Source: Mikania micrantha (taxonomy: Eukaryota; Streptophyta; Magnoliopsida; Asterales; Asteraceae). Taken from it: DNA of 64,000 nt. Shown piece by piece: positions 55,254-64,000 of this stretch; position 1 is the first letter of the stretch; each line of letters starts with the position of its first letter. Position numbers and translations under genes: made by a program. The notes below the pieces were generated by a model. It was not told where the DNA came from, did no database searches, and saw only the letters and a program-made list of their open reading frames with translations. Location of the stretch: the NCBI GenBank assembly GCA_009363875.1, contig CM018683.1, positions 43,421,815 through 43,485,814 of the forward strand, given 5' to 3'.

Positions 55254-56925
55254 TGGCTGATGAGGGGAAGATTCTGATTGAGAAGTTCAATGGGATATCG
55301 TCGGGTGGAAAATGCAAATGGAGGCATTGCTTAGTCAGAAGGATTTGGATATGGTGCAGGAGGATAAACCAGAGAAAATGTATGCAGCTGCTGAATCTGC
55401 ATGGAACTCAAAGGACAAGAAAGCCAGTGAGCTATTACATTGGCTTTGACGTGAGCGTTGCATTCAACATCATGCACGATACTACCGCTCGCGGAATGAT
55501 GTTGGCTTTGTTAAATATGTACGAGAAGCCTTCTTCTGCTAAGAAGGTGTTCTTGATGAGGGAATTGTTCATGACAAGAATGAATGAATGAAGCTCAGCT
55601 ACAGTTCACATCAATAATCTAAATTCGATTCTGTCCAGATTATTATCTGTGAGAATCAAGCTTGATGACGAGACTAAAGCTGTGTTGCGGTTGTCTTCGC
55701 TACGTGATAGTTGGTCTGGGACTGTGACTGCTGTAACAAGTTCTGTGGGCATTGACGGACCTTCTTAGGGGCCCCAGGCCCCCTGCCAGTCAGAAGGGTC
55801 GGTTTACTAGTATTTCATCATAAAATCCTTCGATTCCCTTCGTTCCCTTCCTAAATAACCTTCAGCTTCCTTCGTTTTCTTGCTAAAAATCCTGCGCCCC
55901 CTCCGTTTTCTTCCTAAAAATCCTTCGCCCCCCACCAAGCTTTTTTTCAAACTCCGTCAATGTCTGTGGGGACCACTGATATGGCATTTGAGGGGATCCG
56001 TGATATTGTACTAGGTGAAGACGTTCCCCGGAAAAGTACTAGTGCAGGATCATCATCTGAGATGCTACATGTTGGTAGGGGAAGGGGGAATAACAGAAGC
56101 AGTGGGAGTCGAGAAAGAAGCCCGTCTAGGCATTTATGATGATGATGCTTTGGTATGCATCAGTGAAAGCTGTGTAGACTCTTGGGTCATGGATTCAGGG
56201 GCATAGTTTTATGCCATGGACAACGGGGAAACAATGCTGAATCTGATACAAGGAGATTTTGGGAAGGTTCAACTTGCTAATGACAAGTTGCTTGAAGTCA
56301 CGGGCATGGGGGATGTTGATCTGGTTACCTTATTGGGAACTACATGGAACCAGAAGAATGTTAAGGTTATTTCAGGGTTGAATAGAAAATTGATTTCCGT
56401 GGGTCAGCTAGATGAACAAGGAATGGAAGGTTTGGTAGCAATGAATGGAAGGTGGTCAAAGGAAATCTTGTGATTGCTCATGGCATGAAGCGTGGATCGT
56501 TATATATGGTTGATGAGCCTGTTGAGGGATGTATGGCCATCCCTGTTAAGCAAAACAAAATATGGTTCGCTAAATCTCGTGCTAAGAGAGTTCATTTTGC
56601 AAACATGAAATATGGAGCCCAGGGATATTAGCTGAATATGTTTAGAAGTCTAAACCATTCCGGGGATTCGATGACAGTGGGAGCAAGGGTTTTGTTCCGA
56701 GTACAGTTACGAAGAGCCGTTGGGTTTTGAAGACTAGAACTGAAGAATTCTCTCATGTTGGTAGTTTGCTATGCGTGGAGAATGTTGGTGGTCCTCAGTA
56801 TATCTCTGGATATGGAGTATCCATACCAGTTGAGATTGAGGATGAGTCGCCAACGGATGTTGTCACGACTGAGTTGGAGCACGAGGGAGCTGCAACTGCC
56901 CCTCTTGTACTTGATAATTGAAGGG
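55254..56925 (+). pseudogene. Short-LTR copia gag and protease remnant
   Basis: ATG at 55254 opens a gag start (ADEGKILIEKFNG) that shifts frame near 55300 and returns by 55450 to the AFNIMH and MYEKPSS region. A second half of gag runs to about 55740. After an unrelated C-rich patch, a protease-like WVMDSGA lies near 56186-56206, with the following LISVGQLDEQG pre-integrase segment near 56390-56430. The core integrase and reverse transcriptase are missing. Several stops prevent expression. Confidence 0.75.
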
Positions 56926-56955
56926 CGGTTGCACCAAGGGGATATGTCTGGAAAT

Positions 56956-57719
56956 CAAAGTTATCGATAGAGAATAGCGGTAAATAGCGATAAGCTACCT
57001 ATATGCTACGTAAAGAATAACAATAAATCACGACCGCTATTTCGTGTTTAGCGATAAAATAATATAAAAAATCAATAAATAGTTTTAATCATCCAAAATA
57101 GCAACAAAATAAACATTCATAGTTTTGCACCAAGAAAATAGCTAAAATATGTTATAATTTGTCACTACTACTCACTTAAAGTCTCATAAGTACACCCTGA
57201 ATTAGCTTCCTTTAGCATTCTAAATTTTAAACACATAACCAATTACCAATTCAGTGAACTAAAGACCAAAACAAAAAAAAAATAGGCAGAAGTTCAGAAC
57301 TAAATTTAGATGCTTATAACCTCGGTTAGCCAAATCCAACTCCAACTCCAACTCCAATTCAGTCCTGACTCCGGTCTATGTCCAATACTCCAAATCTCCA
57401 ATTAGTCCAATTCAATCCAGACTCCAATTCGTCGTCCCATTCACTGATTATCATCTTTGAAATTCGAATCAGGGTTGACAATTGGCGTCGTCCAATTCCG
57501 TCGTCGTCGTCCGACTCCAACTCTCCGCTAAGGTTGACAATTGGCCAAAAACGTTGAGTCGTAGACTATTAGGGTCCAATTCCGTCCAATTCGTCCAATT
57601 CCTCCGTCCAATTCCCGCTATTTTCACGCTATCGGACCGCTAAACACCAATAGCGGGGTGCTCTAACATCGCGCCGTAGCACACTATAGCGCTCGTTATG
57701 GACGTTATCAATAACTATG
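56956..57719 (+). mobile_element. hAT-like MITE, copy 2 (764 bp)
   Basis: Ends CAAAGTTATC and GATAACTATG-type (read inward from the right as CATAGTTATT) are flanked by a perfect 8-bp duplication CTGGAAAT (56948-56955 and 57720-57727). Both subterminal parts match copy 1 in reverse orientation, including GCTACCTATATGCTACGTA. It is inserted in the short-LTR copia. No transposase ORF. Confidence 0.88.
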
Positions 57720-57863
57720 CTGGAAATGATAAAGTCTTAGCTTATTTTTGGGAATTGAGGCTTGGAAGACTTGTTATTGTAGATTACTGTATTTACTGGA
57801 TGAATAGATTGCTTATGTTGGATGTCGGGCTTGATTCTATCGCAAGTCCTCCGAGTGGGAGAT

Positions 57864-58130
57864 TGTTAGGTTTACGTAGGCCTTTGGGAGGTTTAGGGCA
57901 GTCGGCCTTAATCCTGGCCCATTAGAGGTTTAACCTAATTATTTTCTATTTAAAGCTTTGTCATGTAATTGTAATCTTCAACACCTAATCAATAAAGAAT
58001 CCCTAGTTGCAACCCGTGGATGTAGGTCACATCGACCGAACCACGTTATATCATGTGTTCAGTTTTTTCTTTGCATTCATGTGTGAGTATGAGTTAATCG
58101 GTTTTCGTTGCATCACTTTGATTCCTAAAA
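57864..58130 (+). repeat. Short-LTR copia 3' LTR
   Basis: TGTTAGG to CCTAAAA; the last bases have mutated from CCTAACA. Confidence 0.88.
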
Positions 58131-58979
58131 GATGCAAGTCTAGCTCTAGCTTCTATCACCTTTTTTAGCAATTTAAAAAAATTTAAAAACAATTCAGCAA
58201 CAGATCCTTTTTTGAAAGAATGGTTGAGGACCATTTGATTTAAGTACACAAACAAACCACACTAGAAAAATTATATGACTCATATATACAGAAGAACATG
58301 TTACTTGCACTTTTAGAATGAGTAACCTTCGTATTTATAACATTTCGCCAACCTTCACAATTTTGGTAGGGAAGCCAAAAATCATAAACAAGTATTAGAA
58401 CAAACTAAGTTTAACGTTTGGCAATATTTAAGATGTTCTACGTTATGGGTATTTTTGTTACTAAGATTCAGATTCAAGAAATGATACAAGAATACAAAAG
58501 GAGAAATCACTACAAACAATGACGATCATGAAACCCACCGTCTTTTAAATAATTTACTGTTTTGTACCCAGAAGAATACAAAGCCATCCTTTACAACTGT
58601 GATAACCCTGTACTAGAATACTCATGCCTAAGCACCCCTAAAATGGTTATTTTATTATATGTTGCTATGTAATTCGCTTTTTAAGCGCCTTGTGCCTAGG
58701 CTCCTAGCAAGGCCAATCCACCTTGAGTGTGTGTCCTGACAACTATGGGTAAAACGCAAATTGTATGGGCAAGTAGCCTTATAGGGGTTAAGGGCAGGAA
58801 AATAATGGAACCTAGACCCAAACCTAAGACCTATGCTGACACAACAAAATTTGGATGTTCTTCCATTAAAATTTCATGTTACAAGACAAGAAGTGAAAAT
58901 ACAGTGAATGGACCAAAAAAAAGAAAAAATAATATAAAGGTAACAAAATGGGGAAGAATTATAGAAGAACCCTAAAAAC
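58131..58979. other. Noncoding, inside inferred NF-YC intron
   Basis: No gene or clear repeat seen. An 82-residue plus-strand frame at 58727-58975 has no recognisable domain and ends in low-complexity sequence. Confidence 0.5.
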
Positions 58980-59125
58980 ATGGTTGTAAAAATCCCCGAT
59001 TAGACCGATTAATCAGCCGATTAATTGTTAGTCCCCTAAGGCCAACTAGGCCCTACTATCCGATTAGGCCGCTTAGTTGGCCGATTAATCCCTAGTCCCC
59101 ACCCCACCGAACGACTAGCGACTTC
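58980..59125. repeat. Probable MITE fragment rich in CCGATTA motifs
   Basis: GGTTGTAAAAATCCCCGATTAG is followed by repeated CCGATTAATC and TTAGGCC motifs up to about 59095. The left end looks like a known plant MITE style, but I could not find the partner terminal repeat. Confidence 0.4.
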
Positions 59126-59432
59126 TATAATATTGCCTAAAAACAGAAACACCTATCAACGATTATGATCATTGAATAAGCATAATACCCCACTCGGTTT
59201 ACAATAATCAGTGTCGTAGACTGAAAATCAAAGCTTCCAATTTCGCTATCAGTATTAGCAAATATGGAATCAATAATTTAATATGAATTCGTTTTAAAGC
59301 AACCAATTAACCTAGTTTCAAAAGCGAATAAGAAGAACACAAACTTATCAAATACGTTTCGCACATGCATATGGTGAATCAACAAGAATTCCCTGTTAAA
59401 AAGAAGATATCGTTGAAGTATTTATCAAGTAC

Positions 59433-59630
59433 CTCGTAGTAGTACTTAAAAGCTTCAATCTACTTCGATCAAACGAGCAAAAAGTTGGACGATTATCTGA
59501 AAAACATAAAAAAAATGATGAAATTAGTATGGCGAATTGAGCATCGATGGAGCAGAACCCTTGGTGAGTTGATTGATAAGAGATCCGTGTGTCACAACGA
59601 TAGCTGAGTTAGGGTTTACAAATGATAGGG
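59433..59630 (-). other. Probable NF-YC 5'-UTR exon 1
   Basis: Lies between a minus-strand TATA box and a candidate donor at 59432. It contains AAACCCTAACTCAGC near the presumed cap site, a common plant 5'-UTR style. A pyrimidine-rich TTTTCAG near 59498 may mark an extra small intron. Inference only. Confidence 0.4.
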
Positions 59631-59651
59631 GAAAGTACGAGGCATGTAGCA

Positions 59652-59660
59652 ATTTATATA
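59652..59660 (-). promoter_or_regulatory. Probable NF-YC TATA box
   Basis: TATATAAAT on the minus strand, about 30 bases ahead of the presumed cap site and facing NF-YC. Confidence 0.45.
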
Positions 59661-59664
59661 TGAG

Positions 59665-60709
59665 TGTGGTTATTTGGACACCACCTGCATATTAGTTAAC
59701 ACCATCTGACTCTATACGAGCCATATACCCCTATACGGGCTGGGCGGTATAGGTGTCAGAGTGTGTCAGAATATGTCAGTCAGATGTCTGGCGGCTGAAA
59801 ACCACATACGAGTAGTATTGGCCTGTACGATTCGTATGAAAACCTGAAAATTTACAACTTTTGTTTTTTCGTCCGATATACGTACATGTTTAACTTATTT
59901 GTAACATTGTAATTGTCTAAGTGTTTTAAATGGTTAAAAGATATCTTTTAACGTAATTATGTTTAATCGATAAGTTGCAAGGGCCGTAACGTAATTATGT
60001 TATAAAATCGTACTTTGTTTGAAATCCGGTATACGTACGTGTTTAACGTTAATTTACAAGCTGTATCATATCGTCTAATTGTTTAATCTTTAAGTAATAA
60101 GTAATATATATTTATAATATCGTCTAATCGTAGTTTGTTTTGAAATCCGGTATTCGTAAACGTGACACGTACGTGTTTAAGTAATTTATAATATCGTTTA
60201 CAATTGTTCGAAAGAAAAGCGTAACCATTTTTAATCGTTTTGTTGTAAAATAATAAGTATTTTAACGTGATTATTTAATTATATTGTCTACTTGTTTTGT
60301 TTGACAAATATTTTAACATCGTGATGTTTAAATTTAAATAACAATTTTTTAACATAGGTAGTTATGATTGTTAACTATCTATTTTTTCATTTTATCAAAG
60401 AAACATACATGTGATATCGTTTAAATGTTTTGTTTGAAAATTATTTTAACGTAATCGTGTTTAAACATTTATTTTAAAACAATAGTTATCAGAACATAAA
60501 TAAATTTGAACGGTTTTAAGAAAAATTGTTAACTATCTATTTTTCATTTCACAAACACGCACATTTTTTAATTATATAATAAAAGATAAAACAAACAATC
60601 ACGCCATATACAACATACTTACGAAATAAAAATACATACATCCGAATAGTAGGTAGTGTCCATACATCAAAATACAAAAAAAGAAAAGAGAAAATACAAC
60701 AAAAATAAG
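59665..60709. other. Upstream noncoding region of NF-YC
   Basis: AT-rich, with a loosely repeated phrase around AAATCCGGTATACGTACGTG at about 59870, 60022 and 60133. No gene is seen. Confidence 0.45.
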
Positions 60710-61328
60710 TAAGCATGACCATAGGATCCTGATCATGTCCTGGTCCTGGATAGAACGGATCATCCACCGCATCATCCACTCAAAGCGATCAACGTGTCCA
60801 GAAAGATCGCGTACGCTTCCAGAAAGTTCGCGTAATATCGCCGGGTCAGCCGGATGCAGTCGTGCCTAACGAACAACGACATGATGTGGTGGTGGTGGCG
60901 GCGGTGGCTGGTCTGGTGGTGGCTGGTCTGCTGGGGGTGCTGTACGTGCGGTTGTGCCCCCAGCTGTGGCTTCTACTATGGAGCAGGAACTGGCGGCACC
61001 CACTCTGTGCGCCGATCCAGTGACCATTGCAGACCCACGCGGGAATGTCGGCCGCTATACCCATGAGCATGATCGTGCTACGCCCCAGCAGTGTCGAGGC
61101 GTAAGTCACGGTCATGCTATCTCTAATATCGGGCAAAAAACGACCGATACGTCGAGCTATACGTGTGATAAAAGAGCCACACATAATAGCTCCAGTAGCC
61201 TTATGGCTAATAAAGCTAGAAAAATAATTAGCTAGCAACCATGCAAGGTTGCAACTGCGCCCGCTGATTTTTAAATCTTGACCGGCACCAACTTGGTGGG
61301 GGAATTGGATAATCTCCGTTAAGTTCAA
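60710..61328 (-). pseudogene. Athila env-like ORF remnant
   Basis: An open frame at 61328-60846 (160 residues) with a central SHKATGAIMCGSFITRIARRIG segment and a Thr/Pro-rich tail resembles the third ORF of Athila-type elements as I remember it. A frameshifted end continues to about 60710. Only this part of the element is visible, truncated at both sides. Confidence 0.6.
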
Positions 61329-61485
61329 CCATTACAAAATGGTTTCCGTTAAAAAATACAAATGACACCACACGATGTGGTAGATGATATTCAGGCGACG
61401 TCTATAACGGGAAAATTGTTGCGGAAGCGTTAATGGTTATACAAACCACAATCACACCAAACGCATTAGCAATCAAAACTCCAGT

Positions 61486-62441
61486 CTACGGCATTTGCAA
61501 CCAATAACGCTGTGGAGCAAATCCTGGTCCTGACCATTTCAAGGATTCTTGAATTTCGTCAAAAATATCAGGAAAGACAAACCTGTACAGGTTTTCATCT
61601 CGGATTGTCTCATTCAGGAGTTGTTGACGAATGTTCAACCATTCTTGTTCGGGAAATCCTAAAACAACAGCCACAAACCTAAAGCCACAATTTACGTCTG
61701 GAGTAACGTCTTGTATTTGTGAGATGTATGGGTGGAAAACTTTCGGAATGTGATTTTTGAACCGGTTAAAACTGTACAGTTGGTGACCAGTTAGATTTAC
61801 TGAGATGTCAACGGTTTGTTGCGATAACCCAACATTTGCCTGCGATGCCCCCATGAAATCATGCATTTTTGTCGTCGAAGAAAACAAATTAGCACGTTGC
61901 AACTGACTATCATGAGCGTCCGTTGAAAGATCCTGCTTGATTTTCTTTGGCTTCGTAAACGAACTGTGTTGGGCAGGCTATTGTTTCTTTTGTTGTGTCT
62001 TTAAATTTGGACGCCCACGAATGTTAGTTGCACAACAGGTTCTTTTTTCATAGATTTAAATGGGAAAACCGCACTAAAAACCTTTGACATCATACTCTTC
62101 TTCACTAGATTTGGTTGATTCTTGATATGTTGTATCACCCGATCCATTTGGACATCGATATCAACGTTTTCGTCCTCGTTAAGGAATGACGGGTTTAAAT
62201 CAACCTTACGCCAAAATACGTCTATCTCATCCAGTGTAATTTTAGCATCTGTTTTAAAATAAAAAAACCAAGTCATAATTATACAGAATTATATATGTGT
62301 AAATATATAATTAAATTTAATGAAATCATACTATTAGATAGACGGCATGCACACGGCAATCCACAGCCCGTGAAAAGATGGCAACCGCATGATGCATTAG
62401 ATGCTATCAACATCTGAATTTTGGCCTTTTCACCAACCAAC
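61486..62441 (-). pseudogene. MULE transposase C-terminal remnant with SWIM and OTU-protease regions
   Basis: Read on the minus strand: 62441-62340 encodes a SWIM-like Cys-x-Cys and GLPCAC segment; then an intron-like gap; 62276-62001 encodes EIDVFWRKVDLNPS to SMKKEPVVQ, the linker after the SWIM finger; then 61902-61486 encodes an OTU-type cysteine protease start (the D-x-NCGFR motif with the catalytic Cys) to the QRYWLQMP segment. Such SWIM-OTU fusions belong to one MULE group related to FAR1-type proteins. The transposase catalytic domain is missing because an LTR begins at 62442. Confidence 0.7.
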
Positions 62442-63246
62442 TGTAACATCTGTGCCGGAATCGTTAGGGGAACAGTAATCTGTACAGTAACTTGTACAGT
62501 AACTCAGATACAATCAAGGAAAAATACTTAGAAGTTATTAACATTTGATGCAAAACATAAACTATTACACGACGTTTCTGAAATCCTGATTTAAACCTCA
62601 TGGTTTAAACAGTCAGAAACACATCAGACAATCATGAACAGATGCAAACATGCTTGATTTTGTGTTATTAGGTTCAAACGTATGTGAGGATAACTAGAAC
62701 CAAATTTTAACAGTTGTTGTTACAGAATGCTAAACTGACGAACTATTCGTATAGGTGACGATCTGTACGAATAAATCAGAGGGTTTAACAATCTGAAATG
62801 ATGACTGAAAAGTAGAAAACAAAAAAAAATTAGAAAGTGAAACGTGCGATCGTGTTCGTACAGTTAGCGCTCTGTACGAAAACGCGCGTAAGTGACGTTT
62901 TCTGACGAAACGAAACGAAGACGATTCGAACGAGAATAAATTTAAGAAAATATAATATTTCCTATTTTACAATTTTGAAACTCATCAGAAATAAATTAAA
63001 ATGAAACTATTTTAATTTAAAGCGCGTAAAACAAAATACGCGAACAAATAACGAAACGCGTAAGAATAATAAATTATGACAGTTAATTCAAGGAAATGAT
63101 ATTTAAACACATTATTAAAAATAAATAACTTCCAAACATTTCAAAATAAGTCTTTTAATTAAATTACGAAATTACACGCGTTACGATCCGGAAACGCGAC
63201 GAAAACGCGAACCGAACAAACGAAACGAACCCGAATACCCTTGGGG

Positions 63247-63254
63247 TATATAAA
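63247..63254 (+). promoter_or_regulatory. TATA box of second long LTR
   Basis: TATATAAA about 805 bases into the LTR, ahead of a TCTCTCTC-rich leader, as in the first long LTR. Confidence 0.65.
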
Positions 63255-63671
63255 CGTTGAAAGAACTAGTTTCTTTCATTTTCACACATTTCTTTCTCTC
63301 TCTAGCTCTCATTCCCGTTCTCTCTCTCTCTCTCTAAGATCATCACCTTCAAATCACCATAACTCACTAGTTTGGAGACGAAATCGGGTGTTCTTGGTGT
63401 CCACGTGAAGCTCTTGACATCCTCTACGTAGAAGTACAGCAGATCGGAACGTCTACCCACTGAAAAACGAGGTATGAAGCTTGGAAATCTCTAAAAATTA
63501 GGGTTTTCGTGAATCTTTTTGGATCACCACACACAAACCGGCTAACCACCTTGTCAAGGAACCACACGACCTCGCAACACCATTCCGGCATGACACCACC
63601 ATCCGAGACCGACTTGCATTAGTTCGAAACAGGTTAGAAAGATGAACAGGTTCGTGGGATCTGGAACTGGC

Positions 63672-63990
63672 CGAACCTGTTAACTAGCAAGAATGACCGA
63701 ACCCTTGCCTCCCTGACCGAACCCCGAAGGGCCGAACCTTCTTTCCTGGTTGACGAACCCTGACGACCCAACTGGCAACCGACGAACCTTATGCAAAGGC
63801 TGAACGAACCATGGGTGCTACGAACCTAGCATCTTCAGTGAACCCTCCCTTTGGCAACGAACCTTTAGAGACCAACGAACCTGCATGCAGCTACCGAACC
63901 CTCACCTAGCAGCGAACCTTAGGTTCGCCAACCCCTATTCCCGAACCTTTTAGCAAGACCCAGCCGAACCATCTCAAACTTGGCCGAACC
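63672..63990 (+). repeat. CGAACC motif array in LTR leader
   Basis: Exact CGAACC at about 63672, 63698, 63718, 63733, 63754, 63783, 63805, 63821, 63858, 63876, 63895, 63913, 63942, 63965 and 63985, usually 16-29 bases apart and often in the form CCGAACCTT. Intervening bases are not conserved, so this is not an ordinary tandem repeat. Confidence 0.85.
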
Positions 63991-64000
63991 TTCGATCTGA

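Larger units (their letters stand above)
53991..58130 (+). mobile_element. Ty1/copia element with short LTRs, decayed
   Basis: LTRs of 275 bp (53991-54265) and 267 bp (57864-58130) start TGTTAGGTTTACG. The primer site TGGCATCAGAGCTTGG is at 54268-54283 and the polypurine tract CCGAGTGGGAGAT ends at 57863. The inside has a leader, broken gag and protease, and lost integrase and RT. Two MITEs interrupt it. Flanking bases (TATAT, GATGC) do not form a duplication. It is opposite in strand to NF-YC. Confidence 0.88.
53210..59432 (-). other. Probable 5'-UTR intron of NF-YC, filled with transposons
   Basis: On the minus strand a candidate donor ACGAG|GTACTT lies at 59432/59433 and a candidate acceptor AAAAACAG at about 53210, 20 bases before the ATG. 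NF-YC genes often have an intron in the 5' UTR. The inferred intron is about 6.2 kb, mostly made of a copia element and MITEs. This is inferred without transcript support. Confidence 0.45.
62442..64000 (+). repeat. Second long chromovirus-type LTR (start only)
   Basis: It begins TGTAACATCTGTGCCGG and resembles the LTR at 37814 in its first 800 bases (the GACGATCTGTACGAATAAATC part, and GAAAAGTAGAAAAC). It carries a TATA box and a CT-rich leader, then a CGAACC array that runs to the window end. The rest is outside the window. Confidence 0.8.

Noticed and set aside
55214..55591. Continuous 125-residue frame as a host gene
   Set aside because: It is a frameshifted reading of a copia gag, between a copia primer site and protease remnant.
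60854..61235. Plus-strand frames over the Athila env-like remnant
   Set aside because: Shadows of the minus-strand frame at 60846-61328, which has family resemblance.
63672..63990. CRISPR-like array interpretation of the CGAACC repeats
   Set aside because: Repeats are only 6-9 bases, spacers vary from 9 to 23 bases, and the context is a plant LTR.

Overview
This is a repeat-dense plant nuclear window, most likely from a eudicot. The element families and their open reading frames look like those of Asteraceae genomes, but that part rests on memory of the families and is a moderate-confidence inference. Nearly all of the window is LTR retrotransposon sequence nested several levels deep, with a few DNA-transposon derivatives, a split piece of plastid 23S rDNA, and one ordinary host gene, an NF-YC transcription factor on the minus strand at 52432-53190.

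Left third (1-29.9 kb). The outermost layer is a decayed Athila-type Ty3/gypsy element on the plus strand: broken pol at 19.81-22.34 kb, an AT-rich spacer, a broken env-like ORF at 25.17-26.46 kb and a 3' LTR from 28358. A Ty1/copia element on the minus strand sits in its reverse transcriptase region (LTRs at 1-591 and 18827-19807, with an uninterrupted 1338-residue polyprotein at 13358-17374). A Tekay/Del-type chromovirus (1214-13206, plus strand) inserted into the 3' untranslated part of that copia, with a perfect GTTGT target duplication. It carries an acidic coiled-coil ORF ahead of gag, and its gag-pol has two frameshifts and one stop.

Middle (29.9-50.2 kb). A decayed minus-strand chromovirus (about 29.9-33.7 kb) joins a decayed minus-strand SIRE-like copia (33.7-37.3 kb) that keeps a C-terminal RNase H and a downstream third ORF, separated by a spacer rich in ATCGAT motifs. 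A plastid 23S rDNA fragment starts near 37.4 kb, breaks at 37813 and resumes at about 50053. The break is filled by one very long chromovirus-type solo LTR (37814-50047), which itself holds a decayed copia element (41350-48955).

Right part (50.2-64 kb). A foldback element (51860-52228) precedes the NF-YC gene. The NF-YC coding region is one exon. Upstream, a probable 5'-untranslated exon and TATA box lie near 59.43-59.66 kb, so a large 5' intron appears to contain a copia element (53991-58130) and three hAT-like MITEs. Further right are a minus-strand Athila env-like remnant, a minus-strand MULE remnant with SWIM and OTU-protease regions, and the start of a second long chromovirus-type LTR (62442 to the window end).

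The most unusual signal is a recurring pattern of short-motif arrays in the LTRs: a GGCCCA array on a roughly 10-bp grid in the Tekay LTR, a CATCGATATT array in the solo LTR, and a CGAACC array at the matching position of a related LTR. No CRISPR array, operon or bacterial-type feature is present.
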